Of a stretch of DNA of 38,288 nucleotides, positions 20,231 to 31,982 are shown piece after piece. This stretch comes from Zygnema cylindricum (taxonomy: Eukaryota > Streptophyta > Zygnematophyceae > Zygnematales > Zygnemataceae). The notes under the pieces are model-generated. The model saw only the letters and a list, made by a program, of their open reading frames with translations. It was not told where the DNA came from and did no database searches. Within the stretch, counting starts at the first letter, position 1, and each line of letters opens with the position of its first letter. The position numbers and the translations under genes were made by a program. The stretch is from assembly GCA_037447655.1 (NCBI GenBank), contig JBBHKE010002875.1:38936-77223 (forward strand), read 5' to 3'.

Positions 20231-22068
20231 TTTCAGGGTTTTAGGGAGGGGGGGAGAGATCGAAGAAAGCAGGCTGCTCCATTTTGACAAATTTTTAGGA
20301 AAAAACTTACGTTTGTTGAATGGCTTGGTACATGCAGTGGCTTGTGTTGAACTCTTTACTTGTGGTCCTCACAATCTAATAATCATGGCTTTTGTACAGC
20401 CATGTCGATGTTGTTTCCATATAACATTCGTCCTTACAAACTGTGGCGAAATTCTAGCCGGTTGCTTGTTGTTTTTCACAAGGGATTGGCTGTTCAATTT
20501 TAACACAATTGTACCAAATGTGCAATGATTTCCACATTGATTGAACAATGTTGTACAAACGGACAGAGGCACTTGCGGCCAGCTGAAATAACAGTTGCTG
20601 TTATCTTTTCCATTCATGAATTGGTTAGTTAGCAACAGTTTTGAGTTTCAACTAGTTTTTTTTGGAATCCACTTCAATGAAGGTGTGTTTACAACCTAGG
20701 CGCAAGCTCAACCATGCCGTCTTTTCTTGGTGGAAGGGTAAATTTCTCTCCATTGTAAGATATCATTTATTTTCGAAGTACTGTAAGAAGAGATTTCATG
20801 TTGTAGTTAAAAAAAAAACCCATTCAGAATAATGTTCAAACTTCAAAATTGAACAAAACCATAAGTTCGTGGACTCTTCGGTTCACTTAAGTTTGCATCA
20901 AAAATATACTTGGTATTAAATGTCGAGAAAATGTTCTCTAAATCAATACAAATGGTACCACCGAATAATTTTTTCCCTTTGAAAGGTTCCCTATCAAATG
21001 TTGTAAACTTTTTGCCATTGTACCGAGATATCATTTATTTTTCCTCTTTATACATCCAAGGAACAATACAAAAATTCACACACTATTAGTTCAAATCACG
21101 AGCATGTTGATAAAATATTGAGAGACGGACCACCTTGAATGCTCAAATCTTGTGACGTTATATATTTTCTTTTCCTGTTCAAAAGTGTTGATAAAAATCA
21201 GTATTGGAGCACGGAAGCATAGAACTTCATGCGTCGAAGGGATCCATGAAAGCCTTGTGCCGAATGACACCGAATTGTTCTCAAAAAGCATCAATTAAGG
21301 ATCGAAACCTCGATGTTTCTTTGTGCAGAAAATAATGACAATACATGTTTAGAAACAGACTCGCGACCCATGTGAAATTAAAACAGGGTTGCCGAGTTCA
21401 GAAATAAAGGCATGGTCAGAGAATTGGCCTATTCAGTACTGTTAGTGTGAATTAAATCTGTGTGAAAACCTTGTTCTATACACATTTACAATTAAAATAT
21501 TTGCACACAGGAACAAAGTCTTGCAACTGCATAGAACAGGACTTCCAACCACCCTTGGGACGAGTATACATGTCAAGGCCACAGTAATAATGTTGATTTC
21601 TCAAAAGTGTCGTATCTTGACTATTTATGGTAAAGATTTATCAAATTTGAAGATAGTGAGGTACCCCCTACTAAGTGAGTGAGTGAATGCAATAATTTGG
21701 AAGTGCACCTAGAAAAGATGGTACTTGGAAAAATACAGGTCAGCGTGTCTAATAGTCTAATTCTAACAAATTGTTATTCAGGTTAAAAAAGTGAACATTT
21801 TGTATAGCAACTAGATACTTTAATAACATCTTCGTTAGCAAAAATGGCGACTCTCATGTCTATTGAATGGTGGTTTACATAGTGACTAGGTAACTTATTA
21901 TCTGTACAATGAGCTTTACTCAGTCTCAAAACTTTTGGAAGATGTGCTAATCTCTTCCTTTGATTTCGAAGTATGTAAAAATCACACATTCTCCGGCCCG
22001 AATATGCAAATAGAGAGAACGTGATCACAGGAAACAATAGCTTGCACATTAAAAATTGTTAGCGTAAT
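20231..22068. other. No gene recognised downstream of the peptidase gene
   Basis: Short open frames on both strands (20313-20528 +, 20369-20635 -, 20843-21034 -, 21091-21294 -, 21783-22049 -) overlap or lack family signatures. A weak direct repeat containing AGATATCATTTATTTT occurs at about 20757 and 21026. I cannot tell whether part of this is 3' flank or another diverged gene. Confidence 0.4.
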
Positions 22069-22074
22069 TTATTG
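22069..22074 (-). terminator. AATAAA poly(A) signal of the S66 peptidase gene
   Basis: TTTATT on the + strand reads AATAAA on the minus strand, 17 bases after the predicted stop codon at 22093-22091. This is close but plausible for a 3' end signal and supports the stop chosen. Confidence 0.45.
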
Positions 22075-22090
22075 GAAATTGAATAAAGAA

Positions 22091-25000
22091 TCAACGACCA
22101 GTTACCAGCATTGCTTTGTTGAGATCCATCTCCACCATTGCTCCAAGGGCCACCACTCTGTTGTCTTTAATGTGTCCAATTGGAAGGCTGGAAAGAATCG
22201 GAAGAGATTTTGGCACATTCATTTGTTGCAGCCAAAACCACAAATCCAAGTCACTCCCGTCACAGTCACCTTTGGTAGAAACCGGCAATCCTGCCAATCA
22301 CAGTCGAAGGTTAAAATTGGATAAAATCCTATCAGTGTCATTTTCTACACCTTTTCTTCCTGATAGTTTGTGAAAGACTTGGACGTCGAGAGTATCGGCT
22401 CAGTGATGCTATACCGCCCATCATTATTAGAGGAAATGAATATTAGCGTAAATGCCAAATTAGAATGTATAACACAATAGGGAGACATGGTAGATTTTAA
22501 TCCACACCCTTAAATAGTGTTATTAAACTATTTTGTGAGTTTCGGCCAAAAAAAGTCGCGACCAAATTAGTGTTATCAATTATAATAATAATCTCTAATA
22601 CGCCATGGGTGGCGTAGTGAACATGCTTGTTCTAAGGGTATAGGAGAAACTCTTAACAATGCGAACAATATTTGGCAAAGTAAAAAACAATCCTCAAGTT
22701 TCAAAATCAACTCCATGGTCTGAACCAAAAGTTTCCCTTCTTGAAACATCTTCCTTAACAGGCGATTTTCAGTCATTAACAATTGCTCATACAAACTGAA
22801 GTAAAGTTCATGCCTTTCTCCAAGAAATGCGTGTACACACAACATTGGGAATGGCCCACTTATTGATTCGCTTACTTACTTTCCAAATATTTCTCAGATT
22901 CCATGTTCGTAAAGTTCCCTAACACGAGGCCCCCAAGGTTCTTCCACATTCGTGCTCCGCCCAAAGCATTGACCATGTGAGTGAGCATGCGATCGATTCG
23001 ATAAGTCTCCTCGTTCACTGAAAAGAACCATCCAAAAAAACTACAATGGAATTCGTACTCTCTAGAATGGTTTGTCTATAGACGACCACTCACCATAATA
23101 GAAAACAACGGTGTTTAAAAGAAAAATAAAGCCATTCATAAAAACACCTGTTCTTGAACACCTGGTGACCATATCACCAAAGACAAAACTATGGAACAAC
23201 AAACTCAAACCAACTGACGTTAACCAGTCCTGTATCACAGTTTCTACTAAATCAGAGATTTAAGTTGTTTTGGAAGGTCCCCAAATGAACAACATACCAA
23301 ATATTTAAAATGACAAGTCTCCGAAACATCGCAGGATGTGATGCGAGAGCCCAAGGTGTACAGCAGGATATTTCTATTAATCTGTTAATAAATAGAAAAA
23401 CAGCAGAAGTATTTTAATGATTTGGCTCGTTAATTCAAATTATATACATATATATATAAAATAACACACATACGAACACATATACTATAGATATAATATA
23501 ATGTATTACATGTTTACAATTGATGGATGCATATTCGTAACTAATGAGAAAAGGTATAAGGCGTATTCCCAAAGCAAAAGACAAAAACGATCGTGTTAAG
23601 AACGTCTTACATATCTTTCTGAAGTTCTGGAAGCAGTAGTCAAGGCAAAGAAAGAAAGAGCAGTATCTGATTTTCCAGATATGTGGTCTTAGGGGCCAGA
23701 AGCTATTTGTAATGCTTTCATATTCTAGGATCACATACACATGGGATATGCAGTTTCTTGACAGCCCATACAGAAACCACACTGTTTTACTCATCCAACA
23801 TAAGTAGACATTCACTTTCTAAAAAAACTATAAGCTCTCTAACTCGTTCTAAAAACAGTGTTGAACTTAATAAAAAACATGCTATAAAGATAAAAAGTGC
23901 TAGAAAAGAGAAGAAAAGAGTTCCAAAAGGAGTGAATGTCCATACCATCCTCCAGAAGCAAAATTGCACTGTGAAGATCGAGTTGCCATGGAGTTCCTAA
24001 AAGACTCATCACTAACGTCAAATTTCCGCCCACCAAACGACCGCTCACGATCCCACCAGATTCCGATGCCTTACCCATTTGTAAACATTTTCCCTGAGGT
24101 ACTCCGCCCGCCCTCCCTCCCTCCAGCAATTCCTTTTTTATTCATGTTCCCATTTTGATTGTTTCTCGTTAACACCACAAAACCAGTTCAGTGGCCTAAA
24201 TTGATAAATTTTGACGGTGAAAAAACTGAAAACTGCATGGTCACACTAATGCGAGAATAGAGCACAGTATAATAGAAACATCTTAATCAAGGAAACCAAA
24301 ACTTCTGTAACATCTGTTGCGGATATGAAAACTCGACTCAATTATGTCAAGGAGTAATGACCTCCCATAAGCAACTAAACATCTAATTAATTAATGCCTT
24401 ATAACAAAAGTACAGCAAGAAACACAGGTGCTGACGGGTATAGAGATGATCCAAATGGCAACACTTCTTGGTTTGTATGATACGGTTAACACGCGTTTAA
24501 TACCACAATAAGGCCTCATTTTCTTCACTTAAAACCTATGAATCAGGCCCAAACTCTAATGAAGAGAGAAAGGATGTAGGACTCCATTTACCTGCAAAGG
24601 AGGGCAGGCAGCATGGAGCTCTGACTCAAAAAGTGCAGTTTGAAAAGACAACTGGCTCCCTTTTGTGCCCTCGACGAAAAGGGAAGTTGCTGGCATGGGT
24701 GAATGGAAAGAGACGTATCCTGGAACTGACACATGTAACCACCTGCACATAGATTGTTTGCTTTAGTACTCAAGTTTTGGAGCTTCTCAATGTTCTGAAA
24801 ACAGTGAAATTATGAGATACTGCATAATGGTGTAAGCTCTTTCATGTAAAGTTTTAGGCTATTTAGGCAGAGGGCCATTGGCAATGTTGGGAAAACTGGA
24901 GAAAAGAAGACATCGTCGACTGAAAAACAGGAAGCATATACAAAAAAGAGCGAGAACAAGGTAAAAGACATCAATGGTTATCCGATTATTGCATTGCTTT

Positions 25001-25923
25001 CTCGAAGTAGGACTTTCTTGACCTTCAATAATCTGAAGGACAGCAACCTGGATCAATAGAAAGCACCAACTTAGCTCATTTCTGTCACACATCTCATCGA
25101 CTCAATTTATTTTAACTCCATAAGATGTAATGTGCTGTGACGTGACGTGTGACGTGTTACAGGACGGGATGTGATGATACGACATGACGAGATGTGACGT
25201 GAGGTAACTTGACGTGACGTGATGTAATGTGATGGGATGTGATGTGATGTGATGTGATGTCATGTCATGTCATGTCATGTCATGTCATGTCATGTCATGT
25301 CATGTCATGTCATGTCATGTCATGTCATGTCATGTCATGTCATGTGATGTTATGTGTGGCCATCTGATGATGTGCAGTGTGATGCAATGATTTACTGAGA
25401 TACAAAGACGATGGCACATTGTTGCTAGCTTTGTCTTCTCTATTCTTTGTCTTGTCTTGCATACCGGTGTAAAGCTGTGACATCACTGAATCCAAAAAAA
25501 CGTTTTTTGAGCACATCCTGGCTCTCCAACTGTCCTTTTTCAAGAAGTGACAGAATCCGTGTGGTTCCATATCCCCCTTTGGCACAAATCACCGCTTTGG
25601 TGGTGGGATCCGCAAAGGCTTCCAGAAGAGCTTTCATTCGTGCCTCGTCGGAACCAGCTAAGTAGGCCCTCTTCAGATAGACCTGCTCATGGACTTTAGG
25701 TTTAAGGCCCCTGCATATCAACGGCCAATCAAGACACCCCACACACACAAGCAACATCTCTGAACACCCTACCGGCTTGTATTCTATTTCCATATTAAGC
25801 AGCAAACACCAAGAGACAATTCACCTAGCTATTTATAAAAGAAGAGAGCACAATAAGGGGACAACAGCAATGAACAAACAAGGAGAAGAATTACAAGAGA
25901 GAGAGTGGGAGAGAGAGGGGGGG

Positions 25924-25954
<31 letters not shown>

Positions 25955-27366
25955 GATTAACATGAGTACAATGGAAGAACGAGGGTCAGGTGGGAACTCC
26001 AGAATGCAAGTTCTTCAACATTCTTGTTTGAAGGGTGTCCTTTGGTTCAAGTGTAACTGATCAACCACTAGATGTTGATCCTACACCCGCTACAGCTATT
26101 GCAGAATATCTGCTTTTATTTCTTCTTGAAATTGCTTTGACAAACAATATGTGTTCAGCAATTAACTGCAAGAAAAAGCTCTGCGGGATAGCACTGCTCA
26201 TTAACCAGCTACGTACTGAAATGCTTGAACAGGGTTTTACAGCGTGTGCACTACACCCAGGTTTACTGGAACAAGTGCACTCTTACAAATGTGACAATGA
26301 CAAGAAGTGTACAACCTCTCAAATTGACACTTGATCTGATAAACTTATAGGAAAATGTGCCACAAAGATGACACTTAAGTAAAATTGACATCCAATATTG
26401 ACAGTAGATCTGTTTGCGTTCTTATCTACAATAATTTTGAACACAAACCCAAAGGTGGTGAACTCTGGAACTACAACAACAGAAACCACATACATGCAAT
26501 AATCTGGGGCTAAACGACTCAATTCCTTTCTGCTCTGCCTTCCAACAGCTGACAAACACAATAGCAACACTCATTTACAACGCCAAACAATAATTTCTAT
26601 TCTGTTGAATCCCTCCTCCTTATACAAGATTCCATCCCGGAACAGTTGCCAATAGTGTCCAATCAAATCTACTCTTCACATTGTCATCACCTCTGGTAAA
26701 CCAAGATCGTTAACTTGTAATCAAATTAATTGTTTCAGATAACATTACGGTTGTCAAAGGCAAGTCACTCATTCAATGTCACGCAATAATGATCTGAAGT
26801 TTGCATGCATTTATCATATTGATAACAGTCGGTTAATTTTCCATCAGCATGAAAACATGAGCTTGACCTCATTTGTTTCGGAACAAATATGACATCGCTC
26901 CACCGCTCCATCGTGTAGCATTGTTAGCGTCAAAATGCCCCTCTCTAAATTAAAATAGTGCCAATGACACTGATTTTTTTTTCTTAGCGATAATTTTTTA
27001 AACGGTTCAAAACCAGCCACATCATTGGAAACTGAATTCGAATTAAAAATACGAATATATCCCCCACTGTAATAACTCCTGGCAGCTTCTCGTTCATTCT
27101 TTCCTAAATATAACTACACCGAATTGTGTTTTCAGCGTGGCTCTTTATTGGACCACGTATTCAGGTTTTTTAACAATAGTATATCTCCATGCTTGCTTGC
27201 CGATGAATCTTGCGTACCAACTTCTCAAGATTTTGAGTCCAGCCGCGAGAACATCCTCCTCTACTGGTCCAGCAGGGGCGATGACGCTCACACTGTCTCC
27301 CGGTCTAACTGGAGGAGGAAGAAACGTCGATGACGTAAGCATTTTCCCGTTGAACAATTTGAACAT
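22091..27366 (-). CDS. S66-family serine peptidase (LD-carboxypeptidase LdcA / MccF type), six exons
   Basis: Exons on the minus strand: 27366-27218, 25710-25465, 24742-24592, 24093-23946, 23017-22880, 22269-22091. All junctions are GT-AG and join in phase, giving 1011 nt, 336 residues plus TGA. The N-terminus PPPVRPGDSVSVIAPAGP starts the S66 fold. Catalytic residues by family alignment are Ser125 (FFGFSDVTALH), Glu230 (AILLLEDV) and His310 (SLPIGHIKDN). GGYGTTRIL, SGRLVGGNLTLVMSLLGTPW and EETYRIDRML are further family blocks. Bacterial relatives are about 300-310 residues; they trim D-Ala from murein tetrapeptides or destroy peptidyl antibiotics. The ATG at 27366 follows TTCTGCAG, so an upstream exon, possibly with a plastid transit peptide, cannot be excluded. 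No targeting peptide is visible from this start. Substrate is unknown. Confidence 0.88.
25115..25360. repeat. Pentamer array switching from GATGT to CATGT, in intron 2
   Basis: Degenerate GACGT/GATGT words (25130-25235) lead into five GATGT units (25236-25260), then seventeen exact CATGT units (25261-25345). It lies within the 722-nt second intron of the S66 peptidase gene. Confidence 0.9.
25711..27217 (-). other. First intron of the S66 peptidase gene (1507 nt)
   Basis: Donor GGTACG at 27217 and acceptor ATGCAG at 25711. It contains a GA-rich microsatellite at about 25893-25955. The open frame at 26035-26334 (+) has no recognised domain. No other coding segment is needed to complete the peptidase. 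Confidence 0.7.
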
Positions 27367-27409
27367 CTGCAGAACTCAAAATCATGTGGATCCTGACAGT
27401 GTTGCAGAC

Positions 27410-27419
27410 TATATACTTT
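27410..27419 (-). promoter_or_regulatory. Possible TATA box of the S66 peptidase gene
   Basis: The minus strand reads AAGTATATAG about 45 bases upstream of the predicted ATG. The distance would leave a very short leader. If the true first exon is further upstream this site is meaningless. Confidence 0.2.
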
Positions 27420-27881
27420 TAAGTAATATGTTACGAAAACGTATCATCACATAGACACAGAGTTTGAAATGCTATGAAGCTAACGCAATGAATTTGAAAC
27501 GAAGAAAAAAAATGCAAAATTTAATTTGCTGGAGGTACTGTAGTGAAGATGGTCAGATCATAATGCGAAAGCGTATGATAAAATATATGGTAATCCCACC
27601 TGTTTCAGTGTTTACATTCACAGTTTCACACGATTGTTTAGCTCGTACAACATACAATCACTACGCTTTTTCGTTCGTTGTCACTTGTCACTGTGTCAGG
27701 TACTCAGGTTAAAGAAGGCGGGAGCTATTTTTGCCTTATAATCGATCCTAACTCGGCCGAATCTACCCTGTACCTTAGAACAAAGTGTACGAATTGTTTA
27801 CGATCTCTATCGTTTAGTTGGGACTTCAAATTCGTACATTTCTTTGGTCGAACTTCATTTTAGGGTGCGTCTCTGTTTGTT

Positions 27882-28040
27882 TAAGGGTTTTTTTTCTGTC
27901 GTTTTCCTGTAAAACTTAGAGCCGTACCGCGTAAGTTTCAACCGTACGAAGGAATCGCAAATTAAGTAAGGGTTTTTTTTCTGTCGTTTTCCTGTAAAAC
28001 TTAGAGCCGTACCGCGTAAGTTTCAACCGTACGAAGGAAT
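27882..28040. repeat. 85-bp tandem duplication upstream of the S66 peptidase gene
   Basis: TAAGGGTTTTTTTTCTGTCG through CGTACGAAGGAAT occurs at 27882 and again at 27967. The two copies look identical over about 75 bases and differ only at the edges, so the duplication is recent. Each contains GAGCCGTACCGCGTAAG. The stretch 27420-27881 before it shows nothing recognisable. Confidence 0.9.
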
Positions 28041-28396
28041 TCCAAATTTGTAGAGTGCAATTTGCGTCATCCTCGACCTTAGGATGTACGAAAATTTGTA
28101 GTCTTGTGCTTTTCGACCCACTTCCACGACAAAAAACGTCATCTTCAACCTTACGTTTAAAACACATGCGCAATGTGTTTTAAAACTAGGTATTTTCGAT
28201 AGTTATTTTCGATAAACAAATAGTAACATATATTTACACTTGCCGTAATTTTTGAAAATTTTCATACGATTTTTGAGGACAAAGAAAAGTACATAATTCG
28301 CTATGTTTTGTCCGTTTGCGTTCTCAACTTCTCATACGACGAAGAAAAGTAGATAATTTGTTTGGTTTTGTCCGTTTCTGATTTATATTTTTAAAG

Positions 28397-28513
28397 GGCC
28401 TCGAAATTCCGATGCCATTTCACGTCGACCGGACAGGAGACGCAATGGCAAAGCGCATCTTCTTCAACCTTGAAACTGCACAGGCTGGAATGCGGTACGT
28501 CTACAATGTCACG
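28397..28513 (+). other. Orphan exon-like segment, 39 codons
   Basis: An open segment flanked by TTAAAG and GTAAGA, with both splice phases zero. It encodes EIPMPFHVDRTGDAMAKRIF and ends RYVYNVT. It is less AT-rich than its surroundings. I recognise no family and no partner exon, so it may be chance, a captured gene fragment or an unlinked exon. Confidence 0.2.
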
Positions 28514-28648
28514 GTAAGACATGCGATGTCACAAGCAGTTCCAAAAAATAATGTGCGACAAAGATTGTAGACGTTGACAGCCGTCACAGGTATTGTCGAC
28601 GTATACAATCGTCACAGCGTAAGTTACGATCTCGTCCTTACAGACAAA

Positions 28649-29604
28649 GGGTACGTCCCCATGTGTTAAAGTATCGACTTTAATCTGTCGGTTCCGCACA
28701 AAACGCAGTTCCGTACGAGAAAAAATTTAGACGTACAAAAAAATCATTTTTTTAAAAGTACAGCAAAAGTCAAGTCTATACTTTGAATGTACTTCATATT
28801 TGTCGTCATCTTAACAAATTTTAGCGTTTTCCTTTTTTCGACCCCCGGGCAAGAGATTCCAGCCCGTCAAAAAACTTCATCAAAAATCACCTCGCGAGGT
28901 GATTTCAAGGAAAGTACTGCCCAAAACAACGAATGCAAAACGGCCCACGCACGCGACACATGAGCGGGAAAATTTTAGGACGGCTCGCTATTTTTCTCCC
29001 TGCCCGTCACATGCATGTACGGAAAATACGAGGATGTACGGAAAAAAACTGAAGGGGTCGTGGGCCTCCACTTTCATTCATGGGTCCTCGGTAGAATTTT
29101 GCGTCGTTGTCGCCTCTCCCCTCTCCCTCTCACACTATCACTTTTATCTCACACTTTTTAGAATGAGGCACGACAACACTGGTATGAAATTAAAGATATT
29201 TGAAAAATAATTCTTTTGGCTACACTTCATGTATATTCTTCTGGCAAGTAGAGCGAAAAAAGTAGAGAACTTGAAATTCGGTATCCATGGCCGAAAGTCC
29301 TTAAATCTGTGACGTCGACATTGTCACAAGAGAGTGTGACGTCACAATGTTACAAAACCCTAAACATCTGCCATGTCAATAAATTACAAAAATGTAGACA
29401 TGTACAACTGTCGTTGTTTTTGTTGGCGTCACTAATTTCGTAGTCGTCGTCAACCGTCACAAAGTTGTACCTACGTCTACAACCGTAACATTTCAAAGTT
29501 CCGATTTCATTTTCGCACATAAGAACGCTTTTCAAAGTAGTACGGAACACTTCACTACAGTCCAAAATATTTTTTCAAAGTATCGCTTACATGGGGACGT
29601 ACCC
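28649..29604. mobile_element. 956-bp terminal-inverted-repeat element
   Basis: GGGTACGTCCCCATGT at 28649-28664 is matched exactly by its reverse complement at 29589-29604, with weaker pairing further in (AAAGTATCG / CGATACTTT). No coding domain is recognised inside and no clear target duplication is seen, so the superfamily is unknown. A perfect 22-bp palindrome sits inside at 28884-28905. Confidence 0.6.
28884..28905. repeat. 22-bp perfect palindrome
   Basis: AAATCACCTCG followed directly by its reverse complement CGAGGTGATTT, with no loop. It lies within the 956-bp inverted-repeat element. Confidence 0.9.
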
Positions 29605-30121
29605 ATAGGGACACCCGAAATCCGGGTCTGGTGGATCTGCGCTAAAAAACAGGGTAGACTTCCATTAGCGAAAAAAGTGGGGTTTTTTACTGACAGCCGT
29701 ACCGTTTCGTACAGGTTCGTACATATTTTTTTTTTCCAACGAAAACAACATTAAAGAAAATTGTCCAAGGTTGTAGGCGTAAATTAGGACCGTCGGATTC
29801 AATTACATTTTTTATCCATGACGCCACGTCACTAACCCAACAGTTTGTTAAGACCGTGCACATGGAGGAGAGTTCTCGAATACAGAACGTGTAAAAATAG
29901 GTCTCGTGGAAAAGGCCAAAAAAATCCACGAGGAGCGCGCATATGTGCGTACACGTCGCAAGGGCCATGTGCCTTCCGCCAGGGTGGCTGCAAATCCGCA
30001 AAAATTATCCCGTCACGCTCACACCGTCAAAGTTTGCCGCCGCCTTTTTGTCGTTGCGTTTTGAATTTTAGGGTAGTACATTTAATGCCCTCTGTACGAG
30101 GCATTAATTACCTCCGCTAGT

Positions 30122-30168
30122 ACAGATATTTCCTCCGTTGGTACAGATATTTCCTCCGTTCGTACCGT
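30122..30168. repeat. Short tandem repeat TACAGATATTTCCTCCGTT
   Basis: Two exact units and a partial third (ending TTCCTCCGTTCGTACC), with a 21-22 base period, abut the left end of the 637-bp TA-flanked element. The preceding interval 29605-30121 shows nothing recognisable. Confidence 0.8.
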
Positions 30169-30801
30169 AGTTCAAAAGTAGGTGAAAGTAGGCCCATACA
30201 GTATGTCTATTGTATGTAAAACATTCAATATGGCCTTAAGACCCATATTGTAATAGTCGCAAAATGAAAAAATATAGTTACAGAGCCGAGTTGCACATCG
30301 ATCGATAGAGAATTAAACGTCATGTCTAAATTTTGAAAAACATTTGGATAAAAAAAAATATGTGAGTTTTGAGGTATTTTTCATTTAAACCGTCAGATTT
30401 GGAAGATTGGACGGTCGCTGATCAAAGTAGCGATCTTAAGTATATTACATGAAAAGCCCATAACACAACTTACGATAGGACTATCTGTCATATTAGCGTC
30501 TGCAATTTTGAAGGCCACGCTAAATAAAGCCTAAAATTGACCAATCAGGTTGCCCGTCCACGTTTTTTTTTTTTTTCCTGGTTTTCTTTCTCGCGGAAGG
30601 TCATCCTACACCCTGTCAGTTCGCTAAAAACAATAGTCAGACGGCGTGAGCTGCACTATGATCCTACGTCAGATTCGTACGATCGTACAAGAGTGTCCAC
30701 AACGCACACACATACAGTATGCCTACTCTACGCGAGTTTAGTGCGAAGTTTTGTGCGCCTACCAAAGGCCTACCATAAAAACGCCTACTTTTGAACTATG
30801 G
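30165..30801. mobile_element. 637-bp TA-flanked inverted-repeat element (Tc1/mariner-like MITE)
   Basis: The left end CCGTAGTTCAAAAGTAGGTG (30165-30184) matches the reverse complement of the right end (30782-30801) at 18 of 20 positions. Both ends are flanked directly by TA, the target duplication of Tc1/mariner elements. The subterminal word CATACAGTATG occurs near both ends (about 30193 and 30711). No transposase is seen inside. Confidence 0.65.
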
Positions 30802-31982
30802 TACAATCCGTACAGTCTACCGGTCCAGATAGAAATCTTCGGCAGCAATAAACGTAACCGCAAAGTTTAAAATGAAACCAAACAACCACGGACACATGTG
30901 CTAATAGACAAAAAAGCCAGAAATTTAAATCGCGCTGTCACCTAACCACACACGACGACGCATAAAAATTGGCCACGTGTCGATATTAATGCCCTAATAA
31001 ACGATCCGCAAAAAAACAAGTCACAAGTCAGCAATAAACAAAAGAATCTTTGAAAATCGACGCCAACCTTCACGAATGAGGAATGTTCTCCATTAGGCGG
31101 TCCTAGTAAACATGCGGAGACATCTATTTCTAGTGTTTACTGGCACAGCCTTCTATTATGTCGTGCCAGTGAACATCGTTTCTCAATCATGATTGGCGCC
31201 ACGTAGGTTAGTTTTCAGATTCTTAAAATCTAAAAATATTTTTCAAACTGAAAATTTGTATATAATATTTGTACGAGCAGACGTAGCTAACGATTCGTAC
31301 GAAAAATTTTGCGACCAAATTTTAATTTTGAATTGAAAATCAAAATTTCGAATTGAATGGCAAAAAGGCGTTGCAAACTTTGAAGGTCATAGGATGTCAG
31401 AAAGAGCGTGCGAGGATATTTCGGTCGATCTGCATAGTCTGTGGGGGAAGGCACATGGCGTGTACGACGTGTTCATTTCTCATCGCCCGTTGGTGGTGGA
31501 TAATTTTTTTACTTTTCACGTGTACCAATGGTACGCGACCAGTGTGAAGAAACTCTCCTCGCCGATGAGAGTCTCTTCACACTGGACGATGTAAGCGATT
31601 GCTTCGCGAATCCAAAAAAGTGAGAAATCTAACGGTCGATAGTTACGCCTATAATATTGGAGCCATCTAGTTAACATGTTTCGTCATGTTTCGTCTGACA
31701 AAACAAAATAATGGTATGAATCTGTAGGAAATCGTACGACGTCGAGTAAACAACCCCACTTTTCCTCAAATGGAAGTTCACCCGAGCGGGCGCGGCCAAT
31801 CTTCGCCTACTTATTCGAAACTCCCGGGTAACCAGTGACTATGCTCAAAACTAACACAGAACGGTGCCACCAGCTCCCCGGTTCCGTCTTTTATTGAAAT
31901 TGAACATTGTCGGTGGTCGTACGCAACCTCAACGCTACACAGTATAAACAATTGAAAATTCAAATGTTGGCGATGGAGCAGT
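30802..31982. other. Unannotated stretch with two hairpins
   Basis: No gene recognised. GTTTACTGGCAC (31135-31146) pairs with GTGCCAGTGAAC (31163-31174). A longer hairpin lies at 31539-31585. Open frames at 31353-31594 show no domain. Confidence 0.45.
31539..31585. repeat. 19-bp-stem hairpin
   Basis: CCAGTGTGAAGAAACTCTC pairs with GAGAGTCTCTTCACACTGG with one mismatch and a 9-base loop. It could be a small foldback element. The stem is rather short for a plant microRNA precursor. Confidence 0.8.

Noticed and set aside
20313-20635. Small genes on either strand downstream of the S66 gene
   Set aside because: Two overlapping frames on opposite strands, no domain, no splice or promoter support.
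24859-25092. Extra exon of the S66 gene between exons 2 and 3
   Set aside because: Exons 2 and 3 join in phase and complete a family block; this frame has no family similarity and would break it.
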